This document shows, one piece after another, positions 32,653 to 40,618 of a stretch of 64,000 nucleotides of DNA; position 1 is the stretch's first letter; every line of letters starts with the position of its first letter. Source of the stretch: Ovoidimarina sediminis (lineage in GTDB: Bacteria > Pseudomonadota > Alphaproteobacteria > Rhodobacterales > Rhodobacteraceae). Below the pieces are notes generated by a model, which ran no database searches, was not told the DNA's origin, and worked only from the letters and a program-made list of their open reading frames with translations. The translations under genes were made by a program, and so were the position numbers. The DNA lies in the NCBI RefSeq assembly GCF_032586175.1, contig NZ_JAWHTE010000007.1:1-64000 (forward strand). The letters run 5' to 3'.

Positions 32653-33867
32653 TCACTCCCCTCCGTAGGTGGTGCGCGGAACGATCAACGCGCCGTCCTC
32701 CAGCGCCTCGCTGGGGTGTTCGATGACGCGGTCTCCAGGGCTTAGCCCCGAAACCACCAAAGCGTAGCGCCCGTTGCGGCGCCCCAGTTCGACCGGCACA
32801 CGCTCCGCCCGGTCGCCTGAGGCGCGGAAAACCGCCCAATCGTCACCGGAGCGGAAGGTGGCGCTGAGCGGGACGACGAGAACATCCTCCTGCCGGTACT
32901 CGACGATCCTAAGATAAACGGCGAAGCCGTGGCCCAGCGCCTTTCGCATGTCGGGGGGCGAGGTGAGTTCGAAGATCGCATCGACCCGTTGTTCCTCGAT
33001 CCCGAGTGCGGAGACCTTGGTGCGCCCGGCGGGTTCCACGCGCAGAAGCCGCGCGGTGAGCTGAGGCCCGCCCCAGCGTTCGACATAGGCATCCGCGTTT
33101 TCAGGCAGACGCACCGCGTCGGAGGACAGGACATCGGCGACGATTTCCAGGTTCCGCGGGTCACCGATCGTGAGTAGGCGCGCGCCGACAAGCACCGGGC
33201 GCGCGCTTTCCGTGTCGATATCGAGAACGACGCCGTCCGCGGGCGACAGGATTGGAACGCAGCAGACTTCGCTGCCCGGTTCGGTCGTCGTGTCGACCAG
33301 GGCCGCGCGGGCACGGTCCAGCCCGCTGCGCGCCTGGGCGATGCGCGCCTCGGCAGCTTCGAGCGCGGCCTGCGCGACGGCAAGGCGTTGATGCGCGCCT
33401 TCAAGCTGAGTGATCGAGGCGACGTCGCGATCTACAAGCTGGCTGACCCGGTCGTATTGCGACTGTGCGTAGGCCAGATCCTCCGCCCCTTTCGTGCGGT
33501 CGGTTTCGGCGACGTGAAGACTTGCCTCGGCCTCGCGCACCTGAGCCTCGGCCTGAAGGCGGGAGCGCGTGTCGAGAAGCCCCGAGGCTGCCGGTTCGAC
33601 CTGCGCGACCACGGTTTCGCCCGCTGTGACCGCATCGCCCACCTCGACGGGTGCGCGGAGTGCGACGCCGGAGATCGGCGCGGCCACTTCGTAAAGCTCT
33701 GCCACCCGGGTTTCGCCGTCGACGTCGACCGTGATCTCGAATTCCTGCAAGGCGACGGTGTGCAGATCGACGGGGATCGGTTCGGGCCGTAGCGTCGTGT
33801 AGAGCAGGCCCGCAACAACGACCGCGCCGAGCCCGGCAAGGATGATGTTTCTGTGGTTCTGGGCCAT
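32653..33867 (-). CDS. HlyD/MacA-like periplasmic adaptor
   Basis: 404 residues with an N-terminal membrane anchor (about 8-25), a biotinyl-lipoyl-like half motif (VAAPISGVALRAPVEVGDAV), a long coiled-coil hairpin (about 95-195) and a second lipoyl half (ILSPADGVVLDI), then beta-barrel parts. It is the membrane fusion component that links an ABC permease to an outer-membrane channel. It lies between the permease (4-nt gap) and phaC (1-nt gap). An unusual Cys-Cys pair (EVCCVPI) sits where the coiled coil returns to the lipoyl domain. Confidence 0.86.
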   Translation of the reverse strand: MAQNHRNIILAGLGAVVVAGLLYTTLRPEPIPVDLHTVALQEFEITVDVDGETRVAELYEVAAPISGVALRAPVEVGDAVTAGETVVAQVEPAASGLLDTRSRLQAEAQVREAEASLHVAETDRTKGAEDLAYAQSQYDRVSQLVDRDVASITQLEGAHQRLAVAQAALEAAEARIAQARSGLDRARAALVDTTTEPGSEVCCVPILSPADGVVLDIDTESARPVLVGARLLTIGDPRNLEIVADVLSSDAVRLPENADAYVERWGGPQLTARLLRVEPAGRTKVSALGIEEQRVDAIFELTSPPDMRKALGHGFAVYLRIVEYRQEDVLVVPLSATFRSGDDWAVFRASGDRAERVPVELGRRNGRYALVVSGLSPGDRVIEHPSEALEDGALIVPRTTYGGE

Positions 33868-33871
33868 CGGG

Positions 33872-36232
33872 TTACTCCCGCGTTTTCATGACGGAGACGA
33901 GGTTGAGCCGGTCGAGACGGCGGCGGACGATCAGAACCGAGACGAAGGCCGCGGCCAGGACGACGAGGCTTGCCGAAGAGAATGTCGCCGGTTTGACGAT
34001 CAGGGGAATGGCGTAGAGATCGCTGGTGAATGCCTCGGACATCAGCCTGGCGATTCCCCAGCCGAGGAACCAACCGACGGGCTGGGCGATCACCGCAAGC
34101 AGCATCATCTCACCCACGAGAACATAGCCGACCTCGCCGCGCGTGAAGCCGAGGATGCGGAGACTGGCGAGTTCCCGGGCCCGTTCAGATAGCTGGATGC
34201 GTGCGCCGTTATAGGCCACGCCGACCGTGATCAGGATACCGAGAGTTGTGTAAATCGTCGTCGTGATCAGGATGTTGCGGCTGATCGTTTCCTGAAAGCC
34301 TTCGCGGTTCTCGAGCATCATGGCGCGGCCCGCGAGGCGCGGCAGTTCCTTGAGCCGTTCCTCGAACGCGTCGGTTTCCGCCGCGTCGAGCGTAACGTTG
34401 ATGACCGAGACCTGCGGGGCCTGCTGGAACAGCCGGTCGGCGGTTTCCTGATCCATATAGGCGCCGAGACCGAAGTATTGCGTGACGAGGCGGGTCACCG
34501 GAAGTTCGAAGGTACCCTGCCGGTTGCCCCTGAATTCCGCCTCGACCAGATCTCCGGGCCGGACGCCGAGCTGTGCGGCGAGGCGACGGGACAGGACAAT
34601 GCCGCCGGGCGGTGCCTCGACCACCGTGCCGTCCTCGGCGACGACGCGGCTCAGGTCGTTACCGGGACGGCGGGCCTCGATCGCCACACGCTTGGCGCGG
34701 TGTTCATTCCGCAGGACTGCGGTGAGATACTGTTGGCCCTCGGCCTGCAGAACGCCGGGAAGGCGGCGCGCGTCTTCAAGCGCGCTTTCGGGCATCAGAT
34801 CGTTGAAAAACAGGACGGCATGCTGGCGGTTCGACTGGTGAAAGGCGGAATCGATGATGTGATCGAGGGCGTCGGGGAAGAAATTGGAGGCCACGAGGAT
34901 CGCCACCGCGAGCGCCATGCCGAGAATGCTGAGGCCCGCGCGAACGGGCCACCGGATCAGGCTTCGCAGGATCATCATGGTGGGCTGGCTGACGCGGATG
35001 GCGTTGAGCGCAAGGTCGAACCAGTTGCGCTTGAAGCGCGGCGGTGCAGGCGGCGACATTGCGGTGGCGGGCGCAAGCCGCGCCGCCTTCCAGGCCGACC
35101 GTGCCGCGCCAAGTGTCGCCGCGCCGAGGCCAAGGAGGCCGGCGATCACGTAGGTATTCCAGGATACGTTGTAGATCAGGTAGGGAAAATTGAAGAAGTT
35201 CGCATAAAGCCGCGCGAGCCCGTAGCTGAGCCAGCTTCCGGCAAAGAAGCCGATCAGCACGCCCACCGCCGCGACCAGCGCGGCGAGCAGAAGGTAGTGC
35301 GTCAGGATCGCGGCATCGGAATAACCGAGCGCCTTCAGAAGCCCGATTTCGGTGCGTTCGAGCGTGACGATTCGCCCGATCACCATGTTCACGAGGAAGA
35401 CCGTGATCCCGAGAAAGATGGGCGGCAGGGTATAGGCAAGTGTCTGAAGCTGGGTGATTTCGCCGTCGATGAAAGCGTTCGAGATCTGATCGGTCCGGTC
35501 GATTGCGCCCCAGGAGCCGTAGGGTTCAAGAAGACGATCCAGCGCGTCGATCACCGGTTCGGGGCGCATGTCAGGGCGGATCTTGACCGCGAGGTTGTCG
35601 AAGGCTCCGGTCCGGTCAAGCACCGCTTCGAGCACGCGTTCGGGCATCCATGCGATGCCGTAATCCTCGTTGTCGGGGATCAGGCTTCCGGGGCCGATCG
35701 TGTAGATGAATTCGGGGGACAGAACCCAGCCGGTTACGGTGAGGCTCCGCTTGGTGCCGTTCAGGGTGGCGGTGATCGTCGTGCCGGGGAAGAGCCCGTT
35801 TGCCATTGCGAAGGGTTCGTTCAGAAGAACCTGGTCGGTTGCGTCGGGATCGGGCCAGTCGCCGCGCCGGAGAAGCGGGATGTTGAGGAGCGAGCCGCCT
35901 TCCGGAAGCGAGGCGAAGTAGGCCACTGTCGCGTCGGTCTTGTCCGGCAGATCGAGAGTGGCGAAGGTCGTGACGCGGGCCTCGACGGCGACGACGCCCT
36001 CGATCCCGCGCAGGATCGGCAGCATCGAGCGGGGGACGCTGCGCGCATCGGTGAAGATATCGGCGAAGCGATTGCGCTCGTAATAGGTGTCGCGGGTTTC
36101 ATCGAGCGCGCGTGACATGCCGAAGGACATCAGGAGCACCGCGACCCCGGCGGCGAGCACCAGCGCGATGGCGAGGAACTGGGCCCAGAGGCGGGCGAAA
36201 TCGCGCAACAGCTTGCGATCGAGTGCCTGCAT
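33872..36232 (-). CDS. ABC transporter permease with two FtsX domains
   Basis: About 786 residues from the ATG at 36232 (MQALDRKLLRDF); GTG codons at 36241 and 36244 are possible alternative starts. First helix about 12-40, a large extracytoplasmic region, then helix groups near residues 255-400 and 660-780, which are the two FtsX permease units, with an extra helix region between. The pattern fits the large MacB/LolE-like permeases that act on lipids, peptides or small toxins. It is operonic with the ATPase upstream and the HlyD-like adaptor downstream. The substrate is unknown. Confidence 0.87.
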   Translation of the reverse strand: MQALDRKLLRDFARLWAQFLAIALVLAAGVAVLLMSFGMSRALDETRDTYYERNRFADIFTDARSVPRSMLPILRGIEGVVAVEARVTTFATLDLPDKTDATVAYFASLPEGGSLLNIPLLRRGDWPDPDATDQVLLNEPFAMANGLFPGTTITATLNGTKRSLTVTGWVLSPEFIYTIGPGSLIPDNEDYGIAWMPERVLEAVLDRTGAFDNLAVKIRPDMRPEPVIDALDRLLEPYGSWGAIDRTDQISNAFIDGEITQLQTLAYTLPPIFLGITVFLVNMVIGRIVTLERTEIGLLKALGYSDAAILTHYLLLAALVAAVGVLIGFFAGSWLSYGLARLYANFFNFPYLIYNVSWNTYVIAGLLGLGAATLGAARSAWKAARLAPATAMSPPAPPRFKRNWFDLALNAIRVSQPTMMILRSLIRWPVRAGLSILGMALAVAILVASNFFPDALDHIIDSAFHQSNRQHAVLFFNDLMPESALEDARRLPGVLQAEGQQYLTAVLRNEHRAKRVAIEARRPGNDLSRVVAEDGTVVEAPPGGIVLSRRLAAQLGVRPGDLVEAEFRGNRQGTFELPVTRLVTQYFGLGAYMDQETADRLFQQAPQVSVINVTLDAAETDAFEERLKELPRLAGRAMMLENREGFQETISRNILITTTIYTTLGILITVGVAYNGARIQLSERARELASLRILGFTRGEVGYVLVGEMMLLAVIAQPVGWFLGWGIARLMSEAFTSDLYAIPLIVKPATFSSASLVVLAAAFVSVLIVRRRLDRLNLVSVMKTRE

Positions 36233-36237
36233 GCCGG

Positions 36238-36981
36238 TCACCACGCGATCTCTGCCGGATCAAGCCGGGTTTCGTTGATGTCGACTTTTGCGATCCGACC
36301 ATCCTGAAACCAGATCACGCGATGGGCCATCTTGCGGATCTCGGCGGCGTGGGTGATCACGACCGTCGAGGTGCCGAATTCCTCGTTGATGTGCTTCAGC
36401 ACTTCGAGAACCTGGATGCCGGTCTTGCTGTCAAGCGCACCCGTCGGCTCGTCACACAGAAGCACCTCGGGGCGTTTCGCGACGGCGCGCGCGATGGCGA
36501 CACGCTGTTGCTCGCCACCCGAAAGCTCTGCCGGAAAGTGATCGATCCGGTGTGATAGCCCGACGCGTTCGAGCGCCTCTTCAGGGCGCATCGGGTTCAG
36601 GGCGACATCCGTTACAAGCTGCACGTTCTCGCGTGCCGTCAGGCTGGGAACGAGATTGTAGAACTGGAAGACAAAGCCCACGTGATCGCGTCTGAACCGG
36701 GTGAGGCCCCTGTCGCCCAGCCGCGTCAGTTCGAGATCGCGGAACCATACCCTGCCGTCAGTGGCATGATCGAGCCCGCCCAGGATGTTCAGAAGCGTGG
36801 ATTTTCCGCTGCCCGAGGGCCCGAGAAGGACGGTGAGTTCACCCGAGTAAAGTTCGAGATCCACACCGGCGAGTGCAAAAACCTTCACCTCACCAGTGTC
36901 GTAGACCTTGGTGAGGCCTTCAGTGCGGAAGACAGTCTCGCGCCGTCCTTCGCCCGGGTGTGCAGTTTCGTTCGTCTGCAT
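36238..36981 (-). CDS. ABC transporter ATP-binding protein (MacB/LolD type)
   Basis: 247 residues with Walker A GPSGSGKST, Q-loop, signature LSGGEQQRVAIARA, Walker B VLLCDEPTGALD and the switch His in VVITHAAEI. The PTGALD and close LSGGEQQRV spelling are typical of the MacB/LolD/DevA subgroup. It powers the neighbouring FtsX-type permease. It is the first gene of the operon ATPase-permease-adaptor-phaC, divergent from fixL, with a candidate FNR box 37 bp upstream of its start. Confidence 0.92.
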   Translation of the reverse strand: MQTNETAHPGEGRRETVFRTEGLTKVYDTGEVKVFALAGVDLELYSGELTVLLGPSGSGKSTLLNILGGLDHATDGRVWFRDLELTRLGDRGLTRFRRDHVGFVFQFYNLVPSLTARENVQLVTDVALNPMRPEEALERVGLSHRIDHFPAELSGGEQQRVAIARAVAKRPEVLLCDEPTGALDSKTGIQVLEVLKHINEEFGTSTVVITHAAEIRKMAHRVIWFQDGRIAKVDINETRLDPAEIAW

Positions 36982-37017
36982 GGTTGCAAGACTCTAGCGG
37001 TGGAGATGCGCTTCGCT

Positions 37018-37031
37018 TTGCGCGGGATCAA
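37018..37031. promoter_or_regulatory. Candidate FNR-type box between the ABC operon and fixL
   Basis: TTGCGCGGGATCAA has the ATCAA half-site and a TTG half, 8 of 10 consensus positions, and is almost the same as the site at 30517. It lies in the divergent region upstream of both the ABC ATPase and fixL. If it acts on fixL, the fixL start must lie downstream of 37046. Confidence 0.45.
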
Positions 37032-37192
37032 CCTTTCGTGGAAAGGTGGCACGCTTTGCGAGCGAGTTGAACCGGCACCCGTCTTGTCAGCCGGTCGGGC
37101 CGCGTCTTAGGATGAAGCGTGGCTTTCCTTTGGAACCCTGTCTCAACGGCTGGAGAACGCGGATTTGGCATGCCGGCAACCGGACCGAGACT

Positions 37193-38344
37193 GTGAAACC
37201 TAGAGCGGTTGAGGACACATCCCTTCTCGAGTTGATCATCGAGACGGCGCCTGATGCGATCATCACTGCGGATGCCGAAGGCCGGATTCTGAGTTTCAGC
37301 CCGGCGGCGGAGCGGATCTTCGGGTTCAGCGAAGCCGAAGTTGCGGGGCAGAACCTGACCTGCCTGATGCCCGAACCCTATCGTTCGGAGCATGACGCCT
37401 ACATGGAGCATTACCTCGAGACCGGCGAAAAGCGGATCATCGGGATCGGGCGCGAGGTGCGCGCCCGGCGCAAGAGCGGCGAGATCTTCGTGGCGGAACT
37501 CGCGGTGGGCGAGCTGAAGTTCGGTGACCGTCACGTCTTTACCGGTTTCATAAGGGACGCGAGCGGGCGGGCCAGGGCGGAAAGCCGCGCCCGGGATCTT
37601 CAGATGCGGCTGGAGCGCGTTGCGCGCATTCAGATGTTGGGCGAAGTGTCGGCGGCAATGGCCCATGAGATCAACCAGCCGCTCGCCGCGATTTCGAATT
37701 TCGCGAAGGCCGCGACACGGGCGTTGGGGGCTGATGCGCCCGATCTCGAGGCGATCGGCTCTCATGTTGCGGCCATTGCGGAGCAATCCATCCGGGCGGG
37801 CGAAATCATCCGGCGGATGCGCCAGATGGTCGATCGCGGGGCGGCGGAGATCAGGCCGGAGGATATCAACGAGATCATTTCGGATGCCGTGCGGGTGGGG
37901 CGGATGACCTCGATGCATGGCGAGCCGGAGGTGCATCTCGACCTCGGGCAGGAACTGCCGAAGGTGATGGCGGACAGCGTGCAGATTCAGCAGGTGCTTC
38001 TGAACCTCATGTGGAACGCGTTCGAGGCGGTGAGCGGCGAAGACAACGGCATCACCATAGAGTCGCGCATGGGCCGGGAAACGAACCGGATTGTCCTGCG
38101 CGCCGGTGTGACAGATGACGAGATCGTCACGCTGGTTATCGATTCCGGCCCGGGAATTCCGGAGAATGTGATTGGAACACTCTTCGAGCCCCTCGTAACC
38201 ACGAAGGCACGCGGTCTGGGGATCGGGCTTGCGGTCTGCCGTTCGATCATCGCGGCCCATGGGGGGCGGATCTGGGCGGAGAACACGGATAACGGCGCCG
38301 TTTTCTGTTTCACCCTTCCGATCGCGCGGGAGGATGCGGTGTGA
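37193..38344 (+). CDS. fixL: FixL-type oxygen-sensing histidine kinase
   Basis: About 383 residues if started at GTG 37193; in-frame starts at 37046 (GTG) and 37112 (ATG) add 27-49 unconserved residues. One PAS domain (about 10-125) has the FixL heme-pocket pattern: PEPYRSEHDAY, where H67 corresponds to the proximal heme His, and IIGIGREV, where R87 corresponds to the oxygen-contacting Arg. HisKA follows with H158 in MAHEINQP, then a GHKL ATPase domain with GLGIGLAVCRSI. It is predicted to be inhibited by bound oxygen and to phosphorylate FixJ when oxygen is low. It lacks membrane helices, so it is soluble. It overlaps fixJ by 4 nt. Confidence 0.88.
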   Translation: MKPRAVEDTSLLELIIETAPDAIITADAEGRILSFSPAAERIFGFSEAEVAGQNLTCLMPEPYRSEHDAYMEHYLETGEKRIIGIGREVRARRKSGEIFVAELAVGELKFGDRHVFTGFIRDASGRARAESRARDLQMRLERVARIQMLGEVSAAMAHEINQPLAAISNFAKAATRALGADAPDLEAIGSHVAAIAEQSIRAGEIIRRMRQMVDRGAAEIRPEDINEIISDAVRVGRMTSMHGEPEVHLDLGQELPKVMADSVQIQQVLLNLMWNAFEAVSGEDNGITIESRMGRETNRIVLRAGVTDDEIVTLVIDSGPGIPENVIGTLFEPLVTTKARGLGIGLAVCRSIIAAHGGRIWAENTDNGAVFCFTLPIAREDAV

Positions 38345-38934
38345 GTAGCATCGATATTGTCGAGGATGACACTGCGGTCGCGCAGTCGCTTGTCGCCCTG
38401 CTGAGTGGTTGGGGATTCGACTGCAGGCATTTCGAGACAGGCGTGGCTTTCCTGGAAGCGGAACAGGAGCCTCCGGCCTGCGTGGTGCTGGATGTGCGCC
38501 TGCCCGGCATGGATGGTCTGACAGTGCTCGACACGTTTCGCAAGAAGGACGCGCAGACCCCGGTGATCGTGATGACGGGCCATGGTGACGTGGCCATGGC
38601 CGTCGAAGCGATGCAGAAAGGCGCGCAGGATTTCATCGAAAAACCCTTCGATGGCGACGATCTGGCAGGCCGGATACAGGCCGCGATCGACAGGGCGATG
38701 CCCGATCTTGAATGCCGCCGGAAGATCGAGGCGCTGACGCCGCGCGAAACCGATGTGCTGCGCGAGATCGTGGCAGGGCATCCCAACAAGATCATCGCCT
38801 ACAATCTGGGGATCAGTCAGAAGACCGTGGAACTGCACCGCGCCCGGGTGATGGACAAGACCGACGCCGGCAGCGTGCAGCACCTCGTCCGGATCGCCCT
38901 TCGCGGAGGCATCGGTGCGGACGATCCGATCTGA
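38341..38934 (+). CDS. fixJ: FixJ-type response regulator
   Basis: 197 residues from a GTG that overlaps the fixL stop (GTGA). Receiver domain (about 1-120) with the acceptor D51 in VVLDVRLPG, and acidic residues EDD at 8-10; Lys in EKPFDGDD. LuxR-type helix-turn-helix (about 135-190; LTPRETDVLREI, ISQKTVELHRARVM). With FixL it should turn on low-oxygen genes, classically a fixK regulator; the Crp/Fnr gene at 26483 is a nearby candidate. Confidence 0.9.
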   Translation: MSSIDIVEDDTAVAQSLVALLSGWGFDCRHFETGVAFLEAEQEPPACVVLDVRLPGMDGLTVLDTFRKKDAQTPVIVMTGHGDVAMAVEAMQKGAQDFIEKPFDGDDLAGRIQAAIDRAMPDLECRRKIEALTPRETDVLREIVAGHPNKIIAYNLGISQKTVELHRARVMDKTDAGSVQHLVRIALRGGIGADDPI

Positions 38935-38940
38935 GGCTGC

Positions 38941-39132
38941 TCAACCTTCCCGGGGCCAGGTTGCGCCGGATATCATGTTCCACTGTTCCGAGCGCCGGAA
39001 TCCGCGCCCGCAGCATGGGCAATGCGCCGTCACATCTACGGGGATATCGATCACGACGTCTTCGTGAGGGGCATCCTCCGATCCCGAGCAACGCACTTCG
39101 CTGCCCCGTATCTCCGTGACGCAGCCGACCAC
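38941..39132 (-). CDS. Small zinc-finger (zf-CHCC-like) protein
   Basis: 63 residues from GTG at 39132 (start uncertain). The pattern VRCSG..H..., then HCPCCGRGFRR resembles the zf-CHCC family (PF10276, related to mitochondrial complex I NDUFS6), with Cys, His and the CxxC pair to hold zinc. In typical members the run is CDGGG..GHP..CPYCGRRF; here CSGSEDAPH is a looser match. It converges on fixJ with a 6-bp gap. Function is unknown in bacteria. Confidence 0.5.
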   Translation of the reverse strand: MVGCVTEIRGSEVRCSGSEDAPHEDVVIDIPVDVTAHCPCCGRGFRRSEQWNMISGATWPREG

Positions 39133-39318
39133 GGCAAGGGCCGCCTATGCCGGGCAGGGGGTGATGCGCAGCGCGGCGACTGAGTGCGGAGCCGGTGCGG
39201 GAGGCGGGATCCGGGAATATGCGGGCACTGTTTCCGTCAAGTGTGTCATGAGAAGCCCCCTTCACCTCTGGTCGGGAAATGGCGTGCCGCAATGCTAGCC
39301 CGCACGGGGCCCTGGCTG

Positions 39319-39332
39319 TTGACGCGGATCAA
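39319..39332. promoter_or_regulatory. Candidate FNR-type box upstream of the ytfJ-like operon
   Basis: TTGACGCGGATCAA matches TTGAY-N4-ATCAA at every fixed position if C is allowed at position 5, as it is in Rhodobacter FnrL sites. It lies 106 bp before the ytfJ-like ATG and 187 bp before the zf-CHCC gene. The rest of 39133-39437 shows no gene that I trust. Confidence 0.55.
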
Positions 39333-39437
39333 GTTGGCGGCGGGGCCGGCTGTTGCGCCGCGTCAAACGGGCGGGGCGGTAGGCGCGTTAGACTCCGGCC
39401 AATTTCGTTCAGCCAATTCATAAGATGAGGATACCAG

Positions 39438-39797
39438 ATGGAACATGTGGAGCGTTTGCTGAAGGGCACGGTCGAGGAGCTTGACCGGCTTCTCAATGCG
39501 AAAAACGTGCTGGGAGAGCCGATCGAGAAAGGGGATGCCACCGTTATCCCGATCGTCAGCTACGGGTTCGGCTTCGGCGCCGGAGGTGGCGTAAGCCAGA
39601 AGACAGGTGATGGCGCGGGCACGGGCGGGGGTGGCGGCATAAAGCCCCTGGGCGCAATCATCATCGACAAGAATGGCGCGCGGGTGGAATCGGTGCAGGG
39701 CGTAATGACGACTGTTGCCGAAATCCTGGGCGAGACGGCCGGCAAGGTGATAGAAAGCGCAAGCCGGGGTGCGAAATCCGGGCAGGCTGATACCTGA
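39438..39797 (+). CDS. ytfJ: GerW/YtfJ-family protein
   Basis: 119 residues. The family core is all present: MEHVERLLKGTVEELDRLL..., GEPIEKGDATVIPIVSYGFG, a long glycine-rich run (GFGAGGGVSQK) and GGGGGIKPLGAIIIDK. In Bacillus YtfJ (GerW) acts in spores, but the family is broad and also found in non-sporulating bacteria, where its role is unknown; I would not infer sporulation. It starts a three-gene set with a DUF2953 protein and a small protein, a pairing also seen as ytfI/ytfJ in Bacillus. Confidence 0.85.
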   Translation: MEHVERLLKGTVEELDRLLNAKNVLGEPIEKGDATVIPIVSYGFGFGAGGGVSQKTGDGAGTGGGGGIKPLGAIIIDKNGARVESVQGVMTTVAEILGETAGKVIESASRGAKSGQADT

Positions 39798-39803
39798 CCG
39801 GTA

Positions 39804-40373
39804 ATGATGCTGGCAATCGCGATCCTCGCGTGGCTTCTGGCCGCGATCGGAGCGCTGGTATTATGCCTCCTCGTTCTGCCGCTTTCGATCGAACTGAGGG
39901 CAACTGCCACCGAAACGATCCGCTGGTCGGTCGCGCTGCGCCTGTTCGGCGGCATGGGGCCGAGGATCGCGCTGCCGGTCAGGACGAAGCGCGCAGAGGC
40001 AGCGCGGAAAGAGCCGCGCGACAAGCGCAGGACGCGCAACAGGGCGCGCAGGATCTCTGCCAGCCCGGGACGTATGTTGCGGGCGGTGGTGCGGCTTGTT
40101 CTGGAGATTCTGGGCCGTTTCGACATCCGCCGCGCGACGCTTGACCTGCGGTTCGGCTGCGGTGACCCCGGCGATACCGGCGCTCTCTACGGGATGCTGA
40201 CGCCTCTCGTCTTCGGCGTCCCGCCGGGGCAGACAGCTTCCATCAGGATCGAACCCGTTTTTGATGCGCGTGTGTTCTCGGGGCAGGCGGAGCTTGACCT
40301 CACGCTCGTCCCGGCGCGCCTCGTGCCGCCGTTCTTGCGGTTCGGCTGGGCCGTGTGGGGACCGGAGCGATGA
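39804..40373 (+). CDS. DUF2953-like membrane protein
   Basis: 189 residues with a hydrophobic N-terminal helix (about 4-27), a basic linker rich in Arg/Lys (about 60-90) and a C-terminal part containing FDIRRATLDLRFGCGDPGDTG and ALYG, the DUF2953 pattern as I recall it from YtfI. It lies 6 nt after the YtfJ-like gene; this order supports the family call. Function unknown. Confidence 0.65.
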   Translation: MMLAIAILAWLLAAIGALVLCLLVLPLSIELRATATETIRWSVALRLFGGMGPRIALPVRTKRAEAARKEPRDKRRTRNRARRISASPGRMLRAVVRLVLEILGRFDIRRATLDLRFGCGDPGDTGALYGMLTPLVFGVPPGQTASIRIEPVFDARVFSGQAELDLTLVPARLVPPFLRFGWAVWGPER

Positions 40374-40618
40374 CGGTTGCTCTGGCACCCATGGTGCGGG
40401 TCGGGGATCTGACCTGTTGCGCGGTCGTGAAGACCGACGTCCACGCGCGTGGTTTCACCGGCTGCGTGACGGGGGTGGCGCGGCGGGAACCTGCGCTGCT
40501 GCTCTTTGCGGCGGGTGGCGTCGTCGGGGGCGTGGATCTGCGGGGACGGACGTTCACGACATCGGAAATCGAGGCCTGCTATCCCGGTATGCTTGCAGCA
40601 TTCGCCTTGGCGCGTTGA
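40370..40618 (+). CDS. Small uncharacterised protein, third gene of the ytfJ set
   Basis: 82 residues from an ATG at 40370 that overlaps the upstream stop by 4 nt (ATGA), which is why I accept it. It has no recognised domain: a CC pair (DLTCCAVVKTD), ARREPALLLFAAGGVVGG, hydrophobic middle and an acidic C-terminal part. Its 3' end overlaps the RND gene on the other strand by 40 nt. It could be soluble or weakly membrane-associated. Confidence 0.6.
   Translation: MTVALAPMVRVGDLTCCAVVKTDVHARGFTGCVTGVARREPALLLFAAGGVVGGVDLRGRTFTTSEIEACYPGMLAAFALAR

Noticed and set aside
39438..39797. Sporulation capacity inferred from the YtfJ/GerW-like gene
   Set aside because: The family is found in many non-spore-forming bacteria, and nothing else in the window suggests sporulation.
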